A stretch of 64,000 nucleotides of DNA, taken from Ectobius pallidus. Taxonomy: Eukaryota; Arthropoda; Insecta; Blattodea; Ectobiidae. Location of the stretch: positions 155,463,265 through 155,527,264 of the forward strand of contig CAXKWD010000005.1 of assembly GCA_964059195.1 (NCBI GenBank), read 5' to 3'. The position numbers and the translations under genes were made by a program. The notes beneath the pieces are model-generated. The model worked only from the letters and a program-made list of their open reading frames with translations, was not told the DNA's origin and did not search any database. This document shows positions 22,625 to 32,786 of this stretch, in pieces; within the stretch, counting starts at the first letter, position 1, and every line of letters starts with the position of its first letter.

Positions 22625-23065
22625 ATGAAAACACATTATTTTATACAACATAACTTGTTTGAAAATTGAAATAATATAACTGTACATTGAATAAAAACAC
22701 AATTTCGATTCGGTGCAAGCCAGTTCGTGAGCTTTTATTCTGTTCTGCTGTTAGCTTACCTGATTTAGGTTAACTATGTCTTATATGCACCATTGGTAGC
22801 ACTGATTACAACATGGTAACTGGAATCTATTCATGGATGGTTGATTCATAATACGCCGTGATCTCGCAGCTGTTAGTTTGGTTTTTGTATAACAAAGCAC
22901 GAAAGTAATTATTATTTGCACAATCTTTTACATTTTTATTCATGGAATAGTCTTTATAAATCCAACTCGAGTTTACGAGTTTCATCAGATAAATTCGCTC
23001 TTACGCGAATCTATCGATAAACTCGTGAACTCTCTTGGAATTACCTATGATAAATTGTAATCTGC
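22625..23065 (-). repeat. Family-E repeat, copy 1
   Basis: About 430 bases match the reverse complement of 46590-46950: ATAACTTGTTTG, AATTTCGATTCGGTGCAAGC, ATGCACCATTGGTAGCA, GATCTCGCAGCTGTTAGTTT. Here the end near 23040 (GGAATTACCTATGATAAA) is also found at about 43860. No TIR, coding or RNA signature was recognised. The clean inverted match over this length indicates an interspersed repeat. Confidence 0.75.
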
Positions 23066-23233
23066 GCCAACTTTCCCTAACGATTTAATATTTTTTTAGA
23101 AATGTAGAATACATTACATTTTGTCTACGTACAAAACTCTACAGTATTAATCTTAACGCAAACATATGTGAAATTGTGTGTCCCATGCTTTGCATCATTT
23201 ATTTTAATATTGATGACAGTATCCTTTATATCA

Positions 23234-23544
23234 GACCGCCTGCGTGGTTGGCGTCGCTGACTATGGATCCGTAGGCCCGGGTTCGATCCCCGGTACCTCA
23301 TCGGATTTTTCTGAGGTAGGGAGGTCTGGAACGAGGTGCACTCAGCCTCGTGATTCAAATTGAGGAGCTACTTGATAAAGAACCAGCGGCTCCAATCTTG
23401 GAAACCACCATTAACGGCCATGGGTGTCGGCATGCTGATCACATGCCGCCCAATCCTGCCATCTGCCTTTGGTAGATGACGCAGTGGTCGGGTGGTAGGC
23501 CTTGTCCCTTCAGGGATGTTGTGCCACGGAGTTTAGTTTATTTT
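23234..23544 (+). mobile_element. tRNA-derived SINE, family S1, copy 1
   Basis: It begins GACCGCCTGCGTGGTTGGCG (A box) with GGGTTCGATCCCCGG (B box), continues through a CTGAGGTAGGGAGGTCTGG body and ends GCCACGGAGTTTAGTTTA. The flanking ATCCTTTATATCA (23221-23233) and ATCCTTCATATCA (23545-23557) are a 13-bp duplication with one mismatch. Three more copies lie at 27505, 28269 and 62510. Confidence 0.9.
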
Positions 23545-23559
23545 ATCCTTCATATCAAG

Positions 23560-24217
23560 GTTGGATACAAGGCCACTTCGGTTTGATACTAGGATCGACT
23601 TATCGTCATACAGAAATCGATTGTATGGCTCTATCTGGTAAAATCACTTTCCACAGTGTGCATATAGCCTACACGAAAAGCATCTCGAAAATAGAGATTT
23701 ACGGAAGATTGAACTGCGGTGAAGACATGACTTCAGACTCCACCGAGCACGCCTTTGGGTAAAACGAAAACTTTCTCATGCAGTCTTATAACTAAATTGC
23801 TCAGCCAAGCGTAAATTATCCTCAGTCATAAACGTAGAAATGTAATAAACGTTTTATGACTCTATCCTTCCTGAATCTGGTTAAAGTCACAAGATAAATC
23901 TGTGTACGTGAACAGTAAATTCATGTGACAACAATTTTAATTGCTAACCTTGCAACAAAAATAGAACTCACAGAAGTCTTAGAACGCTAGCTTTCTATAA
24001 CATACTTTGACCTAATCTGGAAATTATTTCCCATGCAGTCCGACATGCTTTACATATTGTGTGAGAAACCGAGAATCATTATTTTTCTTTTCATATTTAT
24101 TGCCGGAGATTTTAACAGAGGGAATAGTTGGACTGTCCTTCCAATTGCTTTTCCTTCCGTTACTTATGTGTACATGTTTTTTTCCAGTTTAATTTTCTAT
24201 CTAATAATACTCCTAAA
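23560..24217. other. No gene seen
   Basis: No recognised feature. Short hydrophobic frames here lack any domain. Confidence 0.4.
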
Positions 24218-24221
24218 TATT

Positions 24222-25497
24222 TTATTTATTTATTTATTTAATCTTCCCATAGTTATGGGTTGCCTACACAGACAAAGAGTACCAGAAAAGAAAAGCAAAA
24301 AGGTAATTGAACATAGAACATTGAAAAGAAAAAGAGAATAAAATTAAGGAAAAATTAATACAAAATAGAAAATCATTAACAGTTACGATTAGGATTTATA
24401 TATGTGATTCCTCAGTATTGAAACAGATCCTCTGAGGGTTGCTAAAGCAACTTCAGTTATAACTGATGGAGGAAGTCCCAATCTCTTGAAAGTGTTCAAC
24501 ATGAAAGTTGTAACAGTTCCTCTTGCTCCTACCATGAGTCCAATGACTTCAAGTTCTTTGAGATTGTATTTATCACGATAGTAAGGGATGGTAGGATTAT
24601 AAATGTCTTGCTTTTCCTTGTTAACATCTTGCGGCTGTGCCTCATTCACTTCGAAACGCACAGTAGGATCAATTATAAATCCGGATCGTGTGGTTCTTTG
24701 AAAAGCAATGATATCAATACGCCTCTTAGTCCCGGTGGTAGAGAGACCATGCACCTCTTCAAAAGTAGTATAATCAGCATCTTTAAGGGCATTTGCAACA
24801 ATTGACCGTACTGTATGGTGTCTGATGTTTCGAAGGATCTCGCCATGCGGACAGGAACCCAGAACATGTGCAAGAGTTTCTACCTCGTTGTGGCAACGCC
24901 GACAACGGTTGTCCTGAGCTCTACCCGGCACAGCGCGCACTGCAGCAACATTTCCCACCATTTTCAAACAGTCACGCCATTCACTGCAAGATATCCACCT
25001 GATTCCATATCCACCTGTTTGTAGGCGTGTGCTGTTTAAATAAGATGACACCCTTCCCTTTTTGTGGGTGATTACACCATATATCAAATTCTTTAGTTCT
25101 GAGATGGTCTCGAACCCTTTTAGCATTAAGGAAACTGCCGTCTTTATAAAATAGACTGTCGTCTGACTCTACATTAATCTGCTTAAGGCACTGTAAACTT
25201 TCATGTTGGAGATTACGAGTTTGCAGAATATAAGAATTCTGAGTCTTATATAGGCATCTCAGTGCATTGATTTGCTGCAATATTACTTCCCATTTTGTTC
25301 TGAATATCCCTAATCCTTTATATTTCCTAGGGCTGTAGATCATTGCATCTGGGATATCCATGGGAAGGCTTAGCATTTCCTTCAGCGCACTTCTGATTAG
25401 TCTGTCTGCATCGTCCAGGAATTTTTTTGGGATCAGCTCAGGAGGAGTAGTCTGAAACTTATAAATTAGGGAAGGATACTGTCTCCAATTGAATGTT
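24222..25497 (-). mobile_element. R2-like LINE, 5'-truncated, with TAAA tail
   Basis: On the minus strand this runs from an RT-proximal region, RQYPSLIYKFQTTPPELIPK (about 25490) and DDADRLIRSALKEML, into the 245-residue frame described separately, then a short 3' UTR ending in ATTAAATAAATAAATAAA at 24218-24240. R2-clade elements join reverse transcriptase, a CCHC knuckle and a C-terminal restriction-like endonuclease in one ORF; only the last two and the linker survive. No 28S rDNA flank is seen, so this is not a standard R2 site. Confidence 0.85.
24389..25126 (-). pseudogene. R2-like ORF, zinc knuckle and restriction-like endonuclease
   Basis: This is the longest frame in the window (245 codons). 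Residues C75, C78, H87 and C92 form a CX2C-X8-H-X4-C knuckle (CRRCHNEVETLAHVLGSC). Downstream, KRRIDIIAF (134-142) and GFIIDPTVRFE (149-159) supply the acidic residues expected of the R2-type endonuclease core, followed by about 85 residues ending NHIYKS. A frameshift near 25060-25126 separates it from the upstream frame 24981-25376 (MLSLPMDIPDAMIYSPRKYK, GLGIFRTKWEVIL), which continues the same protein. With no intact RT domain it is a dead copy, though the endonuclease part is surprisingly open. Confidence 0.85.
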
Positions 25498-25690
25498 ATT
25501 TATAAATAACAATGGAACTCTTTTAAGTATGTATTGTGTAAAACAGACTGCTTGCGTTTTATCAACATTTAAAGAAATTTTCCATTTTTTACACCACATC
25601 TCTAGTGAATTAATATGTTCTTGCAATCGACTAGTAGCATTCGTCGATCAACTGTTAGTAAGTTCTCGTCTCTTGCGACAGATGGCAGGC
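25498..25690 (-). pseudogene. Jockey-like RT thumb fragment abutting the R2-like LINE
   Basis: On the minus strand this encodes RLQEHINSLEMWCKKWKISL and NVDKTQAVCFTQ, the segment after the YADD box in Jockey/I-type reverse transcriptases. It ends at LLFINN and changes directly to R2-like sequence. It could be the target of the R2-like insertion, or part of a chimera made by template switching. The upstream boundary is unclear. Confidence 0.65.
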
Positions 25691-25699
25691 GACAAATCA

Positions 25700-27487
25700 T
25701 GAAGGCAGCAGTGTTTTGTCTCAGGCGTTTTAACTTCAAAGCAACGCACGTTAAAATCCATGAAATTAACTCAATTTATGATACAGTAATATTAAAACTA
25801 ATATGAACAGAATACAGGTTGTTTATTGTGCAGTTTGAATAGCTCCTTTCACGACTTGAAGATAGTTCCGGGTACGATGTTAATCAATAACACAATAGTG
25901 TTATAATGAAATTATGTATTACAATGGATGCCATGATATTGTCATGTCACAAATAATAAGCGTATTATAGGAAGGTCGAATAAAGATAATTTATAATTTT
26001 CATATTACTGCTCTTTTCTTCAGACCTACAGCGCATGGCCGCCCAAACCTGGGGGCAGGGAGGGCCGCGGCCCCCCTAGCTCTCAGGGAAAGGAAAAAAT
26101 ATATATTAATAATTATAGTCAGGTCAGGACAATTATTTAAAAGTCAGTAAAAACATAACAAGTTTGCAGAAGTTTTACCAAATCCATAAAATGGACACAG
26201 AATCCACAGTGAATTAGGAAAGGGGAGTCCAGGGGTATGGACCCCTAACAATCAAAACCTAAATTTCTATTTTTGTATTTAAAAAGGCATTATTAAATTT
26301 AACAATTCTTGTTGGTGTGTAAAAAATGATATAGCAGTTATTTTGTTTTCATAACAATATAATGAGTGGGCTATTATTTACACTGTTCCATGTTATTTAG
26401 CTTTTCTTATAAATAGTAATAAGTATCATAACTTAGGTAACGATTTCTTGTTTACGTTGGAAAGTCTTAGAGTATGGTAAATAAATTTGCTAACTAGTTT
26501 TTCAGTGCTAAAATAGCATAAAATGTTATTTTCATTGGTTCGAACACTAATTAAACATTTTCCGGGGGTGGACCCCGACCCCCCTTTCTTGGGGGTATTC
26601 CATACCCTCCTCAAAATTATTTTCTGGCTACGTCATTGTTGCACTTTTTGTATTATTAATATAATGTTACAAAGCGGCCCAAGAGGTTAAAGCGACAAAA
26701 AATTATTTAATTAAAAATATTGCACCCATATTAAAATTATTATATGGGCGCCCTTGCTACAGCGTAGCCTACACTGGTATTAATGTTCTACATTCCCAGA
26801 AGAGCAGCCCGTTTGTTCTACCTCGGTGACTTGAAGTGCATTATATTCTCAGAGGTGGTCCGAATTACTGGGACAGTTGGGGCTTGGACAGCACACAATT
26901 CCATGAAGTTACAATACCCAGCTTTACAACAACCATGACGCAAATGGCTCTCCATTGTCTATTCATCTACTACCTGATATTGATCAAATCATTATTTCTA
27001 CTTATTATTAAGGAAATTATATTAATTATTATATTAGGCCTATATCATATTAATTATTATTAAGGAAATAACGTGAAATATAAATAGATGTAGGAAAAAA
27101 TAGATTTTCGAAATTACAATTGAAATGTGATGGAAAGGGAGTATACTAGAAAAACAAAGAAGGCATTAGAAAAGAAAATTACAACAAGAAAGTTAGTAGA
27201 GAAAAAATGAAAATATAATGCAAGGGAAAAAGAGAAAAATCCTTGAAAGGAAAGATACTAAAATAAAATAAAATAAAATAAAATAATAATAAATAATAAA
27301 AGTTTAAGAATTTTTAGCAATATTTATGACTAATTCATTGTTTGTACAAGGTTTTATATTACTAGACTAGTAGCTTATGCTACTTATATTTGTTAACTAA
27401 ATTATTTAACTAATTTATGTTTTATAAAGTAGGTTAGGTTTCTACTGTTTTAAAATACTGAGCATAGGTGGAATTTACAAATTAAAA
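25700..27487. other. No gene seen; GC patches and simple sequence
   Basis: Two GC-rich patches (about 26040-26080, GGGCCGCGGCCCCCC; about 26560-26600, GGGGGTGGACCCC) sit in AT-rich DNA and may be ends of a decayed element of about 550 bases. An AAAAT-type simple repeat lies at about 27258-27300. No coding signal. Confidence 0.4.
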
Positions 27488-27504
27488 TCAAATAAAGTTC
27501 AGTA

Positions 27505-27814
27505 AACTAAACTCCGTGGCGCTACATCTCTGTAGGGACTTGGCCTACCACCCGACCGCTGCGTCATCTACCACAGGCAGATGGCAGGATTGAAGGGCAT
27601 GTGGTCAGCATGCCGACACCCACGGCCGTTAATGGTGGTTTTCATGACCGGAGCCGCTACTTCTCTATCAAGTAGCTCCTCCATTTGAATCACGAGGCTG
27701 AGTGCAACCCTGCCAGACCTCCCTACCTCAGAAAAATCCGAGGAGGTACCGAGGATCAAGCCCGGGCCGACGGATTTGTAGTCAGCGACGCTAACCACAA
27801 GACCACGCCGGCGG
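27505..27814 (-). mobile_element. SINE family S1, copy 2, 17-bp duplication
   Basis: Full-length: the minus strand starts GACCGCCGGCGTGGTCTTGT, with a B box slightly changed by mutation, and ends GGCGCCACGGAGTTTAGTTT-like on the plus left edge. TCAAATAAAGTTCAGTA is perfectly duplicated (27488-27504, 27815-27831). The frame at 27568-27798 is only the SINE read through. Confidence 0.93.
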
Positions 27815-28268
27815 TCAAATAAAGTTCAGTAGGAAAATGAAAATGATTGAAATAATAAAAGGAGCTAATATAAAAGTAAACTCACAAGCAGGAAACAGAA
27901 AAACAGAAAGATAAATGCACATTAAAAATGTTCACTTCTGACTTGAGGCTAAATCTATATCCCTGCTGCAGTACTGGTACCGCCCACACAACAGTGGAAC
28001 TCCCACATATCTTCTATTTAGATATTCCATTCTGTGTCTGGTACCTTTTGTATAGGCGGATCCTAAAATACTTTACAGAATTAAATTTTACCTGCACTAA
28101 TCCAAAGGCATCGCGAGTGTATCCAGTCACACATTGACGACCCTCCGAAACTCATAAATCGTGTAACATCTTTGGCTCTTTTAAAAAATCAATAAATCAA
28201 AGAAACACTTCTAATTGTAGACAAGGACAGGGCAAAACAATTTAGCAGTTAAGTGATTAGTTTATTAA

Positions 28269-28564
28269 ACTAAACTCCGTGGCGCGACATCCCCGAAGGG
28301 ACAAGGCCTACCACCCGACCGCTGTGTCATCTACCTATAGGCAGATGGCAGGATTGGGGGGCATGTGGTCAGCATGCCGACACCCACGGCCGTTAATGGT
28401 GGCTTCCATGACCGGAGCCGCTACTTCTCTATCAAGTAGCTCCTCAATTTGAATCATAAGGCTGAGTGCACCCCTACCAGACCTCCCTACCTCAGAAAAA
28501 TCCGAGGAGGTACCGGGGACCGAACCTCCACGGCGACGCTAACCACAAGACCACGCCGGCGGTC
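28269..28564 (-). mobile_element. SINE family S1, copy 3, 14-bp duplication
   Basis: Same orientation as copy 2, about 450 bases away. GATTAGTTTATTAA is perfectly duplicated (28255-28268, 28565-28578). A small deletion removes part of the B box (around 28520-28530), so this copy is probably not transcribable. Confidence 0.93.
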
Positions 28565-28729
28565 GATTAGTTTATTAAGTTAATTTAGGAAGTAAGTGTT
28601 ATGTTAAATGTTAATTTATATTATGAAGTATATTTTGCGTGCCAACTTATAGTCTATTAAGCTAATTCATTTCGTAAGTTATTATGTTAAAAGTTAGTGT
28701 AATTGTGTAGTATACTTTACTTGCCATCT

Positions 28730-28870
28730 TAGCATTTTGTAATTCACATCTACAGTTCCAAATGTTAGTACAAAACATATAATTTATTACGTATATAACT
28801 ATAACCCTAATATACCAAGGTAAAATAGGGTTACACTATTTGGAAAATAAATAAATAAATAAATAAATAA
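28730..28870 (+). mobile_element. LINE 3' tail fragment
   Basis: AACTATAACCCTAATATACC, then ATAGGGTT and a TAAA-type tail (28846-28869). The same 3' end follows the coding part of the LINE at 37155-37645, which identifies it. Confidence 0.75.
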
Positions 28871-28971
28871 TAATTAAATCAAATCTTAAATGTTTATTTA
28901 CTTGATAAACAGACAGTGGATTTTTTATGTTGAGCGTTTCTAGATTAGGCTTATAATTTGATTTGTACTAG

Positions 28972-29565
28972 GGAGAATCAAATGAAAACCGCAATTAATT
29001 TTTTCCCACTATTTTAGTGCAGGAAGAATGTTTACATGCACATTATTTTTCCACATAGTCCCCTCCCAGTTCAATGCACTTATGACATCAGATAGGAAGT
29101 GCTTCGATACCGCGTGAGAAAAATTATTCTGTTGACACTGTAGGCACTCATGCACCGCCGATTGGATGTCTTCATCAGACTTGAATTTCCGCCCTCCAAG
29201 GAGCTCCTTTAATGGATAAAAATGTGGAAATCTGACGGTGCCAAATCTGGCAAGTATGGCAGATGTGGGAGGCACTTGAAGCATATGCCGTCGATGGTTT
29301 TCATGGTTGCACGAGTGGTATGAGGACGGGCGTTATCATGTAGAAGCAAAACACCTGCTCTTAGCAACCCCTTTCGCTTTGTCACCATCAGATTTCAAAT
29401 CTTTGATCCGTTAAAGGATCTCCTTGGAGTGCAGAAGTTCAAATCTGATGAAGACGTCCAATCGATGGTGCAGAAGTGGCTACAGCGTCAAAGAAAATAA
29501 TTTTTCTCATGCGGTATCGAAGCTCTTCCTATCCAATAGCGAAAGCATCACGCGCTACTGTAATA
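28972..29565. mobile_element. Mariner-derived foldback element, lineage 3, right arm truncated
   Basis: The left arm, read on the minus strand, encodes LLHDNARPHTTRATMKTIDG (second catalytic Asp), then LPDLAPSDFHIF (third Asp), LLGGRKFKSDEDIQSAVHE, and a GDYVEK-like end near 29050. The right arm restarts in inverse orientation near 29360 (ALSPSDFKSL, KFKSDEDVQSMVQKWL, a GIEALPIQ-like end) and stops near 29565 without a TIR. A family-D repeat follows. The frames at 29009-29284 and 29424-29627 come from the two arms. Confidence 0.82.
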
Positions 29566-29622
29566 TAATGGAACCGGGAGTGAAACACGATCTCAACAAT
29601 GGATGCATTGTTCATATTACGA

Positions 29623-30355
29623 ACTAGCAGGTCCCCACGGCTTCGCCCACGACAATTAATTCGAACATTAAAAATTAAGAGCAAAATAAATAAAACATTA
29701 TATTCATTAACACTTGCATGCGAAACAATCATAGGTCCAAATTAAAGATTAATCATCAATGAAACAGCTAAAAATCCGGATTTGAAGTGCATTTCACGAT
29801 TAGAAAGCGCAGCATGGGAAAAACAACCTCAGATTCGAGTTCCCTGGCCCAGAAAACTCCTGCATAGTGAGTTTCGTCCAACTCGACCAATGCTTGGCTG
29901 TTTAGGCCTATATTGATTATCCCTCTTCCGTCTATGTTAATAATTTCAGATGTCTGCGTACCTCGAGATATAAACAAATGAATCACCAGAGTGAGCTTAC
30001 AAAATCAAAGCAATCGGTAATTCCATGCGGTATGATGAAAAAATCGCGATGCTTTTATTTTCAAATTATGACACACACAAAAAAAATACAAAGCCACCTG
30101 CAATTGATTTGACAATTGAACATTTATTATTGAAAACTGATACTTCGATTGCAGAAAAAAACCCACGTTTCTGCCAGTTTGTTACTCATAGTTCGCGAAC
30201 GGAAGGAAAATTAAAAATCCGATTTCGAGGTGCATTCGGCCACCCTTCAGTCCATCTATGTTTACAATTTCTCTGCGTGCAGTAGATTTCGCTGGGCACT
30301 GCGCACAGACAGACAGAAAGAAAGATATATATTTCCTTTTATCATTATAGATTGA
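29623..30355 (+). repeat. Family-D repeat, copy at 29.6 kb
   Basis: It begins ACTAGCAGGTCCCCACGGCT and ends with CAGACAGACAGAAAGAAAGA and a TTATAGATTG-like tail. It aligns along its length with 42062-42935 (GATTAGAAAGCGC, GAGTTCCCTGGCCCAGAAA, CATTCGGCCACCCTTCAGTC). No ORF with a recognised domain. It abuts the truncated mariner arm, so it may have caused the truncation. Confidence 0.75.
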
Positions 30356-30489
30356 ATTATGTGCAAGGAGGGATTCGTTTCCGAAAGCCAAATGCGTTTA
30401 AGTACTATAAATGACACTTGAAATAATTCATTATGATTTAATTCCTGTATTAAGATTTATCGCTGGTAATATAAATCTAGGGTCTAATT

Positions 30490-30626
30490 AGCTTCTAAAA
30501 GAAATGAGTACCTGGAGAAATCCTGGGGTTAAAGACTAACAACCTTATCACCTTCACGTGCCGAATGTCTTGAACCTCCCGGAACCCATGGCCTGTACAG
30601 GGATCACTTTACTTTACTTTACTTTC
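30490..30626 (+). mobile_element. SINE family S3, 5'-truncated copy with CTTTA tail
   Basis: Matches the 3' half of 45743-46062: AAATGAGTACCTGG, AAATCCTGGGGTTAAAG, ACAACCTTATCACCTTCA, CCCATGGCCTGTACAGGGA, then TTTACTTTACTTTAC. The tRNA head is missing. Confidence 0.85.
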
Positions 30627-31365
30627 TAAGATTTATATGATAAAGGTAGCAGCTAGGTTAATTTCTATTAATATTCTAGAGTTTAAAATTATAAATTCAA
30701 ATAATTATCTTGACGTGTAAATTGTACTTTTATGTTAATAATCAAAACAATACATTTTAAATCCCATTTTTACGACGCGGATTTTTGTTGTTGTTGCGAC
30801 TTTCTATATTAGGCCAATTTACTTAAATTCCTCAAACATATCAAAATAACAACTTGGCAGCCATGTTATTTATTTTACGAATTACGCAGTCACTTCATTA
30901 GCCCAAACCAAATTAAAACTTCCAGTGTTGACTTTGTATTTATATAAGCATTTATCAAATTATATCAGCGGGTTTATAAATTTATAATAGATGAAGAAAA
31001 TTCTAATGGAATATTTGGTACTGATAAACGGCAATTCTGACACGCGGATAAAATTCCGCAATTTCTAACATAAACTATTAATCAATTAATTGTTGATATT
31101 CTTTGAGACCAGCCCTATCACTTTTAATTTTTATTAAACGGATCAACGTTAAAAATGTGTCTCTAGGTGCAAGGAATGTAATTAGGATCAAAAAAACTAA
31201 TTTCACATCTTAATCAGTTCCTTGTTCAAAATTAAGTACATTTAATGAAATTTCCCGTTCCAAAAGGAAAATTGTATGGCCAAGGAGATAGTGCTCTACC
31301 CATATACTTTTATGCAATTTTGTCAGTGGCTCATACATACGTCACGAGCAGTGACAAGGTTATAG
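30627..31365. other. No gene seen
   Basis: AT-rich, no recognised feature. Confidence 0.4.
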
Positions 31366-31605
31366 TAGTCTATATTGCAATACTAGTTCCGTAAGCGGTG
31401 CATGCGGATCGAAGAAAGAGTTTGAAAAAACGAGGCGCTTGCGCAGAGTTATTTCAATTTCCGAGATCCGTTATGCGCTGACGGAACAAATATTGCACGC
31501 TATTTTTTACACGATGATTATTTATATCAATTTAATTATATTAATTGAGAAATTAGCTGAAAATATTATGTAGGCCTATATACATTATTGAAGATAGATG
31601 TTATA

Positions 31606-32534
31606 CGAGGTCTGTTAGATAAGTATCCGACCTTATTTTTTTTTCGAAAACCCGAAGGATTTAAATCAAGCGCGCTTGCATGAGCCGACCTTGAACCTTC
31701 ATGCACATGCATGAATTTTTTCCCCCCTTTAGATATCGTCTGTTGCTGGCAATCAGCATTTGAGTGATGTAGTGTTTAGTGCTCTCGTCGTTTTCTCATT
31801 GTTAGGAAAATGACGGAACGTCTGGAGCAGCGCTATTGCATAAAAATTTTGCCTGCAACTGGGCGATAGCCAGGTGGAAACCATTCGTAAAATTCAGGTG
31901 GCTTTCGGTGACGATGCTATGGGCATCACACAGATTAAGGAGTGGTACAACCGGTTTAAAGACGGACGCACATCAGTGGAGAGCGAGCCACGCTCCGGTC
32001 CGCCATCAACATGCCGAAATGACCAGATCATTGCCAAAGTGAACGCTGTAGTGATGCGGGAAGTATCCGAGAAATTGCGGAAGAGGTAGGCATCATCACT
32101 TTTTCGGCCCATTCAGTTATGACCGAAGATTTGGCCATGAAGAGAGTGGCGGCGAAATTCAATGCCGATGCTGCTGACGGCGCGGAGCAAAAACAACATC
32201 GTGCTGAAGTCTCACATGACATGCTTGACTCCACAAACAGTTACCCCGACTTCATGAACACCTTAATGAGTGGTGACGACGAGTCCTGGTGTACGGGTAC
32301 GACCCGGAAACCAAATTCCAGTCGTTACAATCATTATTTTCCTAGCAACGACGAGAGCACTAGACACTACCTCACTCAAATGCTGCTTGCCAGCAACAGA
32401 CGCTACCGACAGGCGGGAAAAAATTCAAACATGCGCACGAAGGTTTCAGGTCGGCTCATGCAAGCGGGCTTGATTCAAATCCGTCAGGTTTCCGAGAAAA
32501 AAAATAAGGTCGGATACTTATCTAACAGACCTCG
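31606..32534 (+). mobile_element. Tc1/mariner element, internally deleted, with perfect TIRs
   Basis: The ends start CGAGGTCTGTTAGATAAGTA and match perfectly over about 38 bases. TA is duplicated (31604-31605, 32535-32536). The left two thirds carry a decayed transposase N-terminus; the right part, from about 32340, is unrelated to the catalytic core and leads to the 3' end. At 929 bases it lacks several hundred bases of a usual 1.3-kb mariner. The intact TIRs imply recent mobility by a helper transposase. Confidence 0.92.
31810..32340 (+). pseudogene. Mariner transposase N-terminal half, frameshifted
   Basis: ATG at 31810 begins MTERLEQR. The frame shifts near 31830-31870 to METIRKIQVAFGDDAMGIT and QIKEWYNRFKDGRTSVESEP (31874-32089), the second helix-turn-helix with the WYNRFKDGRTS signature. 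Another shift leads to MTEDLAMKRVAAKF (32119 on), AEQKQHRAEVSHDMLD and the GDDESW box (about 32272), which holds the first catalytic Asp. The second and third Asp are deleted. It resembles the mariner proteins fused in vertebrate SETMAR in domain order. Confidence 0.9.
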
Positions 32535-32786
32535 TATTTTAGAAAGTGATTCGCATGTGTTGGTTGTTATGGGGACGGAATATTTGTAAATAAGTATTGT
32601 TGACCGAGTCGCCATATTATCTTGTCCCAGGCAGGTGTATAATAAGCTAGGATTTTGATTTATTTTCGACGTATGTAGGAATAAATACAAGAAGCAATTT
32701 GGATCTAAACACCATGAGCGGGAATGGAGGAATTGCATTAAATAACTGTACAAATTGTACTATTACGATAGGCTTAAATATATCAA

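Larger units (their letters stand above)
31366..32590 (+). repeat. Family-B repeat, copy 2, interrupted by a mariner
   Basis: Sequence at 31366-31605 and 32535-32590 joins into one family-B segment colinear with 32945-33260. It includes the quasi-palindrome CCGTAAGCGGTGCATGCGGA ... GATCCGTTATGCGCTGACGG. The interruption falls at a TA, and copy 3 gives the empty site. Confidence 0.85.

Noticed and set aside
24033..24341. 102-codon frame with hydrophobic stretches as a membrane protein
   Set aside because: AT-rich composition produces the Phe/Ile/Leu runs, and its 3' half overlaps the R2-like LINE 3' UTR antisense.
31810..32589. A host SETMAR-like gene
   Set aside because: The similarity is only to the mariner part; perfect TIRs and TA duplications show a transposon with frameshifts and deletions.
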